Of a DNA stretch of 61,154 nt, positions 16,658-24,544 are shown piece after piece (positions within the stretch are counted from its first letter, which is position 1; every line of letters starts with the position of its first letter). Below the pieces are notes generated by a model. The model searched no databases. It was not told the DNA's origin and saw only the letters and a program-made list of their open reading frames with translations. Source of the DNA: an uncultured Bacteroidales bacterium (lineage in GTDB: Bacteria; Bacteroidota; Bacteroidia; Bacteroidales; Bacteroidaceae); the NCBI GenBank assembly GCA_902788865.1, contig CADALZ010000011.1, positions 54,587 through 115,740 on the forward strand, read 5' to 3'. A program made the position numbers and the translations under genes.

Positions 16658-17173
16658 ATGAAAAAGTTTGGAATCATTTTGATGCTGCTCTGTGCAGTGG
16701 CATTCAATGCTAACGCTCAGCGTTTCGCATTCATCGACATGGAATACATCTCACAGAATATTCCAGAATACCAAGCGGCTACCGACCAGCTGCAGAAGCT
16801 CTCTGAGCAATATCAAAGCGAGGTAGAGAAGATAAACAACGAGGCCAAGACCCTCTATGAGAACTACCAGAAAGCCACCGGTCTTTCTGATGCCGTGAAG
16901 CGTCAGCGTGAAGATGCCATCGTGGCCAAGGAGAAGGAAGCCGTAGAGCTGCGCCAGAAGTACTTCGGACAGGAGGGCGAGATGATGAAGAAGCAGCAAG
17001 AGCTGCTGGAACCCCTGCAAGACGAGATCTATCAGGCCGTGAAGTCCATCGCTCAGCGCAAGGGCTATGCCGCTGTGATAGACCGTGTCTCAGCCTCCAG
17101 CATCATTTTTGCCCAGCCTAGCATCGACATCAGCGAAGAGGTTTTGCAGGAATTAGGCATCACTATTAATTGA
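16658..17173 (+). CDS. OmpH/Skp family periplasmic chaperone 1
   Basis: 171 residues with a signal peptide (MKKFGIILMLLCAVAFNANA). A long coiled-coil core runs from about 35 to 120 with many Glu/Gln/Lys, framed by short beta-strands (FAFIDMEYI, YAAVIDRVSAS, SIIFAQPSIDI). Skp trimers hold unfolded outer-membrane proteins on their way to BamA, encoded 24 bp upstream. It is the most divergent of three tandem paralogues. Confidence 0.9.
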   Translation: MKKFGIILMLLCAVAFNANAQRFAFIDMEYISQNIPEYQAATDQLQKLSEQYQSEVEKINNEAKTLYENYQKATGLSDAVKRQREDAIVAKEKEAVELRQKYFGQEGEMMKKQQELLEPLQDEIYQAVKSIAQRKGYAAVIDRVSASSIIFAQPSIDISEEVLQELGITIN

Positions 17174-17199
17174 GCTTTCAGTTTTTTAGTGTATCTTTG
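17170..17199 (+). promoter_or_regulatory. Internal promoter before the second skp gene
   Basis: TTG at 17170-17172 and TATCTTTG at 17192-17199 with a 19-bp spacer. It overlaps the stop of skp 1 and gives a leader of about 60 nt before the next start, so skp 2 and 3 could be expressed apart from bamA. Confidence 0.65.
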
Positions 17200-17263
17200 C
17201 GCAGTAAATCGGCAAAAACCGTATTTATAGAGATAGAGTAATAACTAATTAATTATAAGAACT

Positions 17264-17770
17264 ATGTTAAAGAAAATCGCAATTGTCGTAGTCATGTTTC
17301 TGCTCCCTCTGGGCGTCATGGCTCAAACAAAGTTGGCTCACTTGAACTCTCAGGAAATTATTCCAGACATGCAGGAGTATAAGGATGCCATCGCCTCTCT
17401 GCAGAGCAAGGAGAAGGGCTATCAGGATGAGCTGGCCCGCATCTCAGAAGAGTTCCAGAAGAAATATCAGGAGTATATCGCTCAGGCCGACTCACTGCCT
17501 CGCAACATCGCAGAGCGTCGTGAGAAAGAGCTCAGCGACATGCAGCAGAGAGCACAGGAGTTCCAGCAGGAAGCTCAGCAGGCCATGCAGCAGGCTCAGC
17601 AGGAAGCCATGAACCCTATTCTGCAGAAGGTGAACGATGCCGTGCAGGCAGTAGGCAAGGCCGACGGCTATACCTACATCTTCGACTTGGCCAACAGCTC
17701 CATCACCTATGTAGGCGATAGCAGCGTGGATATCACAGCCAAGATCAAGGCGCAGCTTGGCATTAAATAA
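17264..17770 (+). CDS. OmpH/Skp family periplasmic chaperone 2
   Basis: 168 residues: signal peptide (MLKKIAIVVVMFLLPLGVMAQ), then a Gln/Glu-rich coiled-coil with repeated QQAQQEA, then a C-terminal strand pair (YTYIFDLANSSITYVGDSSVDI). It is closely related to the next gene in length and sequence, including signal peptide and DSLPRNIAERR segment, which points to a recent tandem duplication. Role as for Skp, delivering barrel proteins to BamA. Confidence 0.9.
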   Translation: MLKKIAIVVVMFLLPLGVMAQTKLAHLNSQEIIPDMQEYKDAIASLQSKEKGYQDELARISEEFQKKYQEYIAQADSLPRNIAERREKELSDMQQRAQEFQQEAQQAMQQAQQEAMNPILQKVNDAVQAVGKADGYTYIFDLANSSITYVGDSSVDITAKIKAQLGIK

Positions 17771-17794
17771 CCGTACTAGAGAGCATTAAAAACT

Positions 17795-18301
17795 ATGTTG
17801 AAAAAGATTGGATTAGCCTTAGCCCTGTTTCTGCTCCCTCTGGGAGCCATGGCGCAGCAATACTTTGCACACACCAACTCGCAAGATATCATCAGCGAGA
17901 TGCGTGAGTACAAGACTGCCATGGCCACGCTGGAGAGCATGCAGAAAAAGTACCAAGACGAGCTTAACCGCGTGAAAGATGATTTCAACGCCAAGTACCA
18001 ATCCTACTTGGCCGATGTGGAGTCACTGCCCCGCAACATTGCAGAGCGCCGTCAGAAAGAACTGCAGGACTTGGCCACACGCCAAGAACAATTCCAGCAG
18101 GAGGCACTCCAATCGTTGCAGCTGGCACGCCAGGAGGCCATGACACCCATTCGCCAGAAGGTGAGTGAGGCCATACGCGCTGTGGCAGAAGCCGATGGTT
18201 ACATCTATGTGTTCGACCTCAGCACCACGCCCATAGCGTATGTGAGCAGTCAGAGTGTAGATATCACAGACAAGGTGAAAGCGCAGCTTGGCATCAGGTA
18301 A
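17795..18301 (+). CDS. OmpH/Skp family periplasmic chaperone 3
   Basis: 168 residues, same layout as its upstream neighbour: signal peptide MLKKIGLALALFLLPLGAMAQ, coiled-coil with ESLPRNIAERRQKELQDL, and the C-terminal YIYVFDLSTTPIAYVSSQSVDI. It lies 24 bp after skp 2, the same spacing as skp 1 to bamA. A terminator follows at 18331. Confidence 0.9.
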   Translation: MLKKIGLALALFLLPLGAMAQQYFAHTNSQDIISEMREYKTAMATLESMQKKYQDELNRVKDDFNAKYQSYLADVESLPRNIAERRQKELQDLATRQEQFQQEALQSLQLARQEAMTPIRQKVSEAIRAVAEADGYIYVFDLSTTPIAYVSSQSVDITDKVKAQLGIR

Positions 18302-18330
18302 CGTCAGAGTTTTTTTGAGGCTATATATAA

Positions 18331-18375
18331 AAAAGGTGGGGAGAATGCTCCTCACCTTTTCTATTTTTCTTATTT
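18331..18375 (+). terminator. Terminator after the bamA-skp run
   Basis: AAAAGGTGGGGAG (18331-18343) pairs with CTCCTCACCTTTT (18348-18360) with one G-U; T-rich sequence follows to 18375. It separates skp 3 from murI. Confidence 0.85.
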
Positions 18376-18378
18376 TTG
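18371..18378 (+). promoter_or_regulatory. -7 element for murI
   Basis: TATTTTTG fits TAnnTTTG, 27 bp before the chosen murI start and inside the tail of the preceding terminator. No convincing -33 box. Confidence 0.4.
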
Positions 18379-18404
18379 CAAAAGATAGTGTAAAAGTGAG
18401 TAAT

Positions 18405-19514
18405 ATGAATCATCAATTACCATCAGCTCCAGGTCCCATCGGAGTGTTCGACTCTGGCTATGGGGGACTCACCATCCTGAGCAAGATCAGGGAGGTGTTG
18501 CCTCAGTATGACTACTTCTATCTGGGTGACAATGCCCGTGCGCCATACGGCTCACGCTCGTTCGACGTGGTGTATGAGTTTACGCTGCAAGCGGTAGAGA
18601 AGCTCTTCGAGATGGGCTGCCACTTGGTGGTTTTGGGGTGCAATACAGCCTCAGCGAAGGCACTACGCAGCATTCAGCAGAACAATCTGCCCCACATAGA
18701 CCCTCAGCGCCGTGTGCTGGGCGTGATTCGCCCCACGGTAGAGGCCATAGACACGCTGACGAAGAGCCGCCATGTGGGGGTGCTGGGCACACCTGGCACC
18801 ATAAAGTCGGAGTCATATCCGCTGGAGATTCACAAGCTCTTCCCCGATATCAAGGTATCAGGGCAGGCATGCGCGCTGTGGGCTGCCATCGTGGAGGCAG
18901 GCGAGGCGCAGAGTGAGGGGGCCGACTATTTCATCCAGAAAGACATCAACGCACTGCTGGCTAAGGATGCTGAGATAGACACCATCATACTGGGCTGTAC
19001 GCACTACCCTATCCTATTGCCTAAAATCAGGCAGTATGTGCCAGAGGGTATCAACATTCTGGCGCAAGGCAACTTGGTGGGCGAAAGCCTGAAGGACTAT
19101 CTGAAGCGCCATCCTGAGATGGATGCCCGCTGCACTAAGGAAGGCACATGTACCTACTTCACCACAGAGGCAGAGGAGAAGTTCTCTGAATCGGCCACCA
19201 CCTTCCTCAGTGAGCAGGTCAGCGTGCAGCATATCGAATTAGGAAACAATCAAACCAACAATTACTCTATGGAAACAAAGGAAGATAAAAATCGCACGGT
19301 AGAGGTGTTTCAAGGCACTTCGTGGGAAGCAGAACTGGTGAAAGGTCTGCTCGAGAGCAATGGCATAGCCTGCATGACCAGAATGGGCAATGCTGGTGTC
19401 TATTCCCTAACCATAGGCAATGACTATAGCGTGTGGGTATTTGAGAAAGACAAGACGCAGGCATTGGAAATCATTAACAATCGGACAGATATCGATGAAA
19501 AAGACGTGGAATAG
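18405..19514 (+). CDS. murI: Glutamate racemase fused to a DUF2007 domain
   Basis: 369 residues from MNHQLPSAPG; upstream in-frame codons overlap the terminator and are rejected. Residues 1-283 are a full glutamate racemase: GVFDSGYGGLT (13-23), catalytic Cys79 in LGCNTAS and Cys198 in LGCTHYP. It makes D-glutamate for peptidoglycan. Residues about 298-362 (VFQGTSWEAELVKGLLESNGI, then YSLTIGNDYSVWV) match DUF2007, a small signal-transducing-like domain usually encoded alone. An internal Met289 sits just where a separate DUF2007 gene would begin, so the fusion looks like loss of a stop codon. The 3' end overlaps proB by 20 bp. Confidence 0.93.
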   Translation: MNHQLPSAPGPIGVFDSGYGGLTILSKIREVLPQYDYFYLGDNARAPYGSRSFDVVYEFTLQAVEKLFEMGCHLVVLGCNTASAKALRSIQQNNLPHIDPQRRVLGVIRPTVEAIDTLTKSRHVGVLGTPGTIKSESYPLEIHKLFPDIKVSGQACALWAAIVEAGEAQSEGADYFIQKDINALLAKDAEIDTIILGCTHYPILLPKIRQYVPEGINILAQGNLVGESLKDYLKRHPEMDARCTKEGTCTYFTTEAEEKFSESATTFLSEQVSVQHIELGNNQTNNYSMETKEDKNRTVEVFQGTSWEAELVKGLLESNGIACMTRMGNAGVYSLTIGNDYSVWVFEKDKTQALEIINNRTDIDEKDVE

Positions 19515-20586
19515 AATCATCGTAAAGGTGGGCAGCAATGTGCTGAGCCGTAAGGACGGCACACTAGACGTGACGCGCATGTCGTCCCTGGTAGATCAGA
19601 TAGCCGAATTGCGTCTGGCTGGTCTTGAAGTGATACTGGTGAGCTCTGGAGCTGTGGCCTCGGGCAGGAGTGAGATACGCCCTATCAAGAAACTCGACAG
19701 CGTGGAGCAGCGTCAGCTCTTCTCTGCCGTGGGGCAAGCCAAGCTCATGGGGCGTTACTACCAGCTCTTTGGCGACCATAACATCACTGTGGGGCAGGTG
19801 CTCACCACGAAGGAGGACTTTGCCACACGCAGGCTATATCTCAATCAGAAGAGCTGCATGAGCGTGATGCTGGCCAATGGTGTGGTTCCCATAGTCAATG
19901 AGAACGATACCATCTCTGTGACGGAGCTGATGTTTACGGATAACGACGAGTTGAGCGGCCTGATAGCCACCATGATGGATGCACAGGCGCTCATCATACT
20001 GAGCAACATAGATGGCATCTATGACGGAAACCCTTCTGACCCTGAGGCTAAGGTGATAAGGGAGATAGGGCCTGCAGACGATCTGACCACCTACATACAG
20101 ACCAGCAAGTCGAACTTCGGGCGTGGGGGCATGCTCACCAAGACACGCATCGCCCGCAAGGTGGCCGATGAGGGCATAGAGGTACTGATAGCCAACGGCA
20201 AGCGTGAGCACATTCTCACAGACCTCTACCTGCACCCAGAAGAGACGCTCTGCACGCGCTTCACCCCTTCCGACGCTCCTATCTCTGGCGTGAAGAAGTG
20301 GATAGCGCATAGCGAGGACTTTGCCAAAGGTGAGGTGCATGTGAATCATGAGGCTGCCCTGCGCCTGACCTCTGAAGAGGCTGTGAGCCTGCTGATGGTG
20401 GGCATCACACGCATCGAAGGGGAGTTTGAGAAAGATGACATTGTTCGCATCATCGACGAGAAGGGTGAACTGGTGGGTGTGGGTCGTGCCAACTACAACG
20501 CCAAGGATGCTCGCTCGCAGATAGGCAAACATGGAGGCAAGCCTATGGTGCACTACGACTACTTGTTTATAGAGAGGGCTCTATAA
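19495..20586 (+). CDS. proB: Glutamate 5-kinase
   Basis: 363 residues from MKKTWNRIIVKVGSNVL; the longer frame reads through the DUF2007 end and is rejected. It phosphorylates glutamate, the first step of proline synthesis. An amino-acid-kinase domain (KVGSNV near the start, LVSSGAVASGR, NENDTIS) spans about 1-260, and a C-terminal PUA domain about 275-360. It overlaps the murI-DUF2007 stop and is followed by proA after a short repeat-filled gap. ProB is usually inhibited by proline. Confidence 0.96.
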   Translation: MKKTWNRIIVKVGSNVLSRKDGTLDVTRMSSLVDQIAELRLAGLEVILVSSGAVASGRSEIRPIKKLDSVEQRQLFSAVGQAKLMGRYYQLFGDHNITVGQVLTTKEDFATRRLYLNQKSCMSVMLANGVVPIVNENDTISVTELMFTDNDELSGLIATMMDAQALIILSNIDGIYDGNPSDPEAKVIREIGPADDLTTYIQTSKSNFGRGGMLTKTRIARKVADEGIEVLIANGKREHILTDLYLHPEETLCTRFTPSDAPISGVKKWIAHSEDFAKGEVHVNHEAALRLTSEEAVSLLMVGITRIEGEFEKDDIVRIIDEKGELVGVGRANYNAKDARSQIGKHGGKPMVHYDYLFIERAL

Positions 20587-20661
20587 ACAAGATTAAAAAA
20601 TTAAAAGATTAAAAGATAATGCACAACTTATAATTTATAATTCATAATTCATAATTAAATA
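20587..20661. repeat. AT-rich repeat between proB and proA
   Basis: GATTAAAA-type units are followed by an inverted-looking ATAATTCATAATT array. No coding potential. It is part of the class of short-period intergenic arrays seen throughout this window. Confidence 0.6.
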
Positions 20662-21912
20662 ATGGACCTGACAAATACATTTAAAGAAGTAAGGGCTGCG
20701 AGTAGGAAACTGCTGCAACTTGATGCGGAGACTATCAACAAAGTGCTGCTGGCAGTAGCCGAGGCGACAGAGGCGAAGGCTGACTTCATCCTTCAGGAGA
20801 ACCAGAAGGATCTCAATAGGATGGAGCCTACCAATCCGCTGTACGACCGTCTGAAGCTGACCAAAGAACGCCTGCAGGGCATTGCCTCTGACATGCGCAA
20901 TGTGGTGTCTCTGCCCTCTCCTCTGGGAAAGGTGCTTAAAGAAACGGTGCGCCCTAACGGGCTGATTATACGCAAGGTGAGCTTCCCCTTTGGTGTGGTG
21001 GGTGTGATTTATGAGGCTCGCCCTAATGTGACGTTCGATGTGTTTTCACTCTGCTTCAAGAGTGGCAATGCCGTGCTGCTGAAGGGCGGCAGTGATGCGC
21101 ACGCCACCAATCTGGCCATTGTGCAGGTGCTGCATGAGGTGCTGGAGCGCTTCCAGATAGATACGCACATCGTGGAGCTGCTGCCAGCCAGTCATGACGC
21201 TACTGCTGAGATGCTGCAGGCCGTGGGGCTGGTAGATGTGATTATCCCTCGTGGTAGCAGTCGCCTCATTCAGTTTGTGCGCCAGAATGCCAAAGTGCCT
21301 GTGATAGAGACGGGTGCAGGCATCTGCCACACTTACTTCGATGCAGAAGGCGATTTGGAGAAGGGCAAAGCCATTATTCACAACGCCAAGACACGTCGTG
21401 TGACGGTATGCAATGCGATGGACTGTCTTCTGCTGCATGAGAGTCGGCTCGCTGATCTGCCTGCGCTCTGTGCCCCTCTGGCTGAGAAAAGCGTAACGCT
21501 CTATGCAGACGAGCGTGCTTTCCAGGTGCTGGAAGGCCACTACCCTGCTACCCTGCTTTGCCACGCCACGCCAGATAGCTTTGGTACTGAGTTTCTGGAC
21601 TATAAGATGGCCATCAAGACGGTGGACAGCCTGCAGGAGGCCATAGACCACATCAATGGCATTGGCTCTGGCCATAGCGAGAGCATCGTCACTGAAAACA
21701 AGGCGCATGGTGAGCAGTTCTGCCGTGACATCGATGCTGCCTGTGTGTATGTGAATGCCCCAACATCCTTCAGCGATGGGGCACAGTTCGGCTTGGGAGC
21801 AGAGGTGGGCATCAGTACCCAAAAGATGCACCCACGCGGTCCTATGGGACTGGAAGAAATCACCACCTACAAGTGGCTGATAGAAGGCAATGGACAGACA
21901 AGAAACCCTTGA
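20662..21912 (+). CDS. proA: Glutamate-5-semialdehyde dehydrogenase
   Basis: 416 residues. It reduces gamma-glutamyl phosphate to glutamate semialdehyde with NADPH, following ProB. The aldehyde-dehydrogenase fold has [14 protein letters not shown] at about 113-126, KGGSDA at 141-146, and the catalytic Cys250 in VTVCNAMD, where most ProA proteins have CNAxE. The stop overlaps a GAAGC/GCTTC hairpin. Confidence 0.96.
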   Translation: MDLTNTFKEVRAASRKLLQLDAETINKVLLAVAEATEAKADFILQENQKDLNRMEPTNPLYDRLKLTKERLQGIASDMRNVVSLPSPLGKVLKETVRPNGLIIRKVSFPFGVVGVIYEARPNVTFDVFSLCFKSGNAVLLKGGSDAHATNLAIVQVLHEVLERFQIDTHIVELLPASHDATAEMLQAVGLVDVIIPRGSSRLIQFVRQNAKVPVIETGAGICHTYFDAEGDLEKGKAIIHNAKTRRVTVCNAMDCLLLHESRLADLPALCAPLAEKSVTLYADERAFQVLEGHYPATLLCHATPDSFGTEFLDYKMAIKTVDSLQEAIDHINGIGSGHSESIVTENKAHGEQFCRDIDAACVYVNAPTSFSDGAQFGLGAEVGISTQKMHPRGPMGLEEITTYKWLIEGNGQTRNP

Positions 21913-21966
21913 AGCTGGGGCTTCAGATTAAAAAATTAAAATATTAGAAAATTAAAATATTAAAAA
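21911..21966. repeat. Hairpin plus AT-rich array between proA and the transcarbamylase gene
   Basis: GAAGC-TGGG-GCTTC (21911-21924) overlaps the proA stop and is followed by AATTAAAATATTA-type units up to the next start codon. No T-tract typical of a strong terminator. Confidence 0.6.
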
Positions 21967-22923
21967 ATGAACAGATTTCTGAACGTTGGCGATATAGGCG
22001 ACTTGCACAAGGCCTTGCAGGAAGCCATGGAGATAAAGAACGATAGATTTAAGTATGTGGAGCTGGGACGCAACAAGACCCTGCTGATGGTGTTTTTCAA
22101 TAGCAGTCTGCGCACGCGTCTGAGCACACAGAAGGCTGCCCTGAATCTGGGCATGAACGTCATAGTGCTCGACGTGAATCAAGGGGCGTGGAAGTTGGAG
22201 ACAGAGCGTGGTGTGATCATGGATGGCGATAAGTCGGAACACCTCTTAGAAGCCATCCCTGTGATGGGTTGCTACTGCGACCTTATCGGTGTGCGCTCGT
22301 TTGCAGGACTTCAAGATCGTGACTACGACTATGCGGAGACCATCTACCACCAGTTCTTGAAGTACAGCGGCAAGCCTGTCTTCGCTATGGAGACGGCTAC
22401 AGTGCATCCGCTGCAGGCGTTTGCCGACCTCATCACCATCGAAGAGCATAAGCCTGTGAAGCGTCCCAAGGTGGTGCTCACATGGGCACCTCATCCTAAA
22501 GCTTTGCCTCAGGCAGTGCCCAACTCTTTCGCAGAGTGGATGAATGCAGCAGATGTGGACTTTGTCATCACGCACCCAGAGGGTTATGAGCTTGATCCTA
22601 AGTTTGTGGGCAATGCTGTGGTGGAATATGATCAGCGCAAGGCGCTGGAAGGAGCTCACTTCGTGTATGCCAAGAACTGGAGTTGCCCAGGCGTGACGCG
22701 TCCTGCCGACTATGGCAAGGTGCTGAGCAAAGACATGCGTTGGACCATCGATGCAGAGCACATGTCATGGACCGACAATGCCCACTTCATGCACTGCCTG
22801 CCTGTGCGTCGCAACATGATCGTGACAGACGACGTCATCGAGGCTCCTACATCCCTGGTGATTCCAGAGGCAGCCAATCGTGAGATCTCTGCTACAGTGG
22901 TGATTAAGCGAATGATAGGGTAA
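21967..22923 (+). CDS. argF': N-succinylornithine carbamoyltransferase
   Basis: 318 residues. The carbamoyl-phosphate site reads FFNSSLRTRLS (43-53) instead of the classical STRT, and the C-terminal HCLPVRRN and PEAANREISA motifs are those of the Bacteroides acyl-ornithine transcarbamylases. These carbamoylate N-succinyl-ornithine in arginine synthesis. Residue 90, which discriminates succinyl from acetyl substrate, is Ser here (GDKSEH); as I recall it is Pro in the B. fragilis enzyme and Glu in acetyl-type enzymes. Ser is compatible with the succinyl substrate. It follows proBA on the same strand. Confidence 0.93.
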   Translation: MNRFLNVGDIGDLHKALQEAMEIKNDRFKYVELGRNKTLLMVFFNSSLRTRLSTQKAALNLGMNVIVLDVNQGAWKLETERGVIMDGDKSEHLLEAIPVMGCYCDLIGVRSFAGLQDRDYDYAETIYHQFLKYSGKPVFAMETATVHPLQAFADLITIEEHKPVKRPKVVLTWAPHPKALPQAVPNSFAEWMNAADVDFVITHPEGYELDPKFVGNAVVEYDQRKALEGAHFVYAKNWSCPGVTRPADYGKVLSKDMRWTIDAEHMSWTDNAHFMHCLPVRRNMIVTDDVIEAPTSLVIPEAANREISATVVIKRMIG

Positions 22924-23092
22924 ATGAAGAATGAAGAATAAGGAATCTAACTGACCTTAAACATTGACTTACTATGAAATCTGTATTGATTAATATTTTT
23001 ATGCAAATCAAGAGAGACCTTTCTGGCTTGATAAGACAGAAGTCGCATCATTTATCCTTCATTCTTCACTCTTCATTCTTCATTTTATTCCT
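22921..23092. repeat. Inverted TGAAGAA/TTCTTCA array spanning a gene start
   Basis: Left arm ATGAAGAATGAAGAATAAGG (22923-22942); right arm of TTCATTCTTCA units at about 23057-23087. The right arm lies inside the next gene and encodes the hydrophobic core of its signal peptide. Confidence 0.6.
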
Positions 23093-24101
23093 TCTCCCCC
23101 TCAGCCTCTCTGCCCAACAAGTGGAGTGGAATGTTGATGCGCTGGGCTTCTTCGACAATTCAGAGGGCGACCATACCCTGCGTCGCACGCAGACCTATGC
23201 AGGCTTGGGCGTAAGTCCGGAAGTGGGACTCAGCTGGAACAATCGGCAGCATGCCATCATGGGAGGTGCCAACCTAATCACAAGTTGGGGAGCCAATGAG
23301 GATGCCTTGAAGGCCAGAGCATTAGTTTACTACCAGTATCAGAGCCCTAAGTTCCGCTTCCTCATGGGCAGCTTCATGCGCGAGAAGTTGCTGGGCGACT
23401 ATCCTGAATACCTCTTGTCTGATACCATACGCTACTATCGACCAGTGGTGCAAGGCATGGCCTGGCAATATGTGGCAGACAATGGGCATTTCGAAGCGTT
23501 TCTGGACTGGACCAGTGCCATCAGCAAGAAAGATAGAGAGCAGTTCATGGCAGGCATCAGCACCAAGTGGCAGTTTCAGCACTTCCTCCTTGGAGCAGAA
23601 GGCTACTACTACCACTATGCCTTGCATCATGGCAGCACAGACGATGAGCATATCCACGACTATCTCATCGCCCACCCTTTCATAGGGATAGGCTATGAGA
23701 GGCTTTCGTTTCTGGATGCTCTGGAACTAAAAGGCGGTCTCTTGGCGGCCTTCGATCGGGAGCGTGGCATAGAGAAAGGCAGTCACACACCAATTGGCTT
23801 TCTGGGCGAACTATCCGCCACCTGGAAGCGCCTCCAGCTCAAGCAGACCATCTATGCAGGTGGCAACATGCAGCAGTTCGGCAATGCCCACCTGGGGCAA
23901 TACTACTGGGGTGACACCTATACGCAGGCTCCGTTCTACAGTCGCACCGACTTCCGCTACCGCTTCATCAGCAACTACTTCGTGAATGTCTATGCAGGCG
24001 TCATCGTGAATGCCACCCGCTATGGCATCAACCACCATCAAGTGATCACGCTGCGCCTCAACCTTGGCTCCAAGAATTTCAAGCCTATCTCGCTGAAGTG
24101 A
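22974..24101 (+). CDS. Predicted outer-membrane beta-barrel protein, unknown function
   Basis: 375 residues. I do not recognise the family. An unusually long N-terminus (about 27 residues) precedes a hydrophobic segment ILHSSFFILFLLPLSLSAQ that ends like a signal peptide. The mature part is rich in alternating Tyr/Phe/Trp/Gly strands (ARALVYYQYQSPKFRFLMGSF, FMAGISTKWQFQHFLLGAEG, FRYRFISNYFVNVYAGVIV), as in outer-membrane barrels, and ends in a strand (VITLRLNLGSKNF). A second start at 23001 is possible. The signal core is encoded by a repeat arm. Confidence 0.7.
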   Translation: MKSVLINIFMQIKRDLSGLIRQKSHHLSFILHSSFFILFLLPLSLSAQQVEWNVDALGFFDNSEGDHTLRRTQTYAGLGVSPEVGLSWNNRQHAIMGGANLITSWGANEDALKARALVYYQYQSPKFRFLMGSFMREKLLGDYPEYLLSDTIRYYRPVVQGMAWQYVADNGHFEAFLDWTSAISKKDREQFMAGISTKWQFQHFLLGAEGYYYHYALHHGSTDDEHIHDYLIAHPFIGIGYERLSFLDALELKGGLLAAFDRERGIEKGSHTPIGFLGELSATWKRLQLKQTIYAGGNMQQFGNAHLGQYYWGDTYTQAPFYSRTDFRYRFISNYFVNVYAGVIVNATRYGINHHQVITLRLNLGSKNFKPISLK

Positions 24102-24225
24102 TTTGCTTATGCTCAGCCTATGCTCTCACTGTGAGCAAAAATGCCCACGCCTGTGAGCATTTATTTTTCTAACGTGAGAAAAATAAAACGGCAGTTAGCC
24201 AAATCTGTGAAACAGCCCAATCTCA
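24102..24225. repeat. Phased GTGAG motifs (element C, left part)
   Basis: GTGAG occurs at 24131, 24153 and 24174 (spacing 22 and 21 bp), each with AT-rich spacers and partly palindromic context (GCTCTCACTGTGAGC). Upstream TTTGCTTATGC resembles the TGCATAAAAATGC flank of the other phased arrays. No supported gene; a 75-codon frame here and beyond has no features of a protein. Confidence 0.6.
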
Positions 24226-24471
24226 TTTTACTCTACACCTCTACACCTTTTGGGTATATCTCACTGGAAATCTGCCTGTTAGATGGGTGTAGAGTGGCTT
24301 TCAACTCTACATCCACTCTACACCCACATTACACCCTACTAATGAAGAGAGCAACTGTAAAGGTGTAGAGTGGGTTTAGAGAGGGTGTAGAGTCAAGGAG
24401 CACCCTACACCCATTTAAATACCTGAGCAATAGCCATTTATATCTAAAAGGTGTAGGGGTGTAGGGTAAAA
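24226..24471. repeat. CTCTACAC/GTGTAGAG inverted-repeat cluster (element C)
   Basis: 26-nt end repeats at 24226-24251 and 24446-24471 (24 of 26 matching in inverted orientation), each with two tandem 8-mers (CTCTACAC or GTGTAGGG). Inside lies a perfect 13-bp inverted pair, GGGTGTAGAGTGG at 24285 and its complement at 24313, and further copies at 24364, 24385 and 24404. At least nine copies of the 8-mer in both orientations. Non-coding; adjoins the SusCD1 terminator. Confidence 0.7.
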
Positions 24472-24503
24472 AAGGGGTTATACCCTTACGGCATAGCCCC
24501 TTT
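24464..24503 (-). terminator. Terminator of the SusC1/SusD1 unit
   Basis: AAAGGGGTTA (24471-24480) pairs with TAGCCCCTTT (24494-24503); on the minus strand it is followed by a seven-T run. It lies about 40 bp after the SusD1 stop. Confidence 0.8.
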
Positions 24504-24544
24504 ACTGATAGTCAGTATTAAACTGATATTAAAAGAGAGTTGTA

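Noticed and set aside
24141-24368. 75-codon plus-strand frame between the barrel protein and SusD1
   Set aside because: It lies wholly in repeat-rich DNA with phased GTGAG motifs and CTCTACAC octamers, and its translation has no protein-like features.
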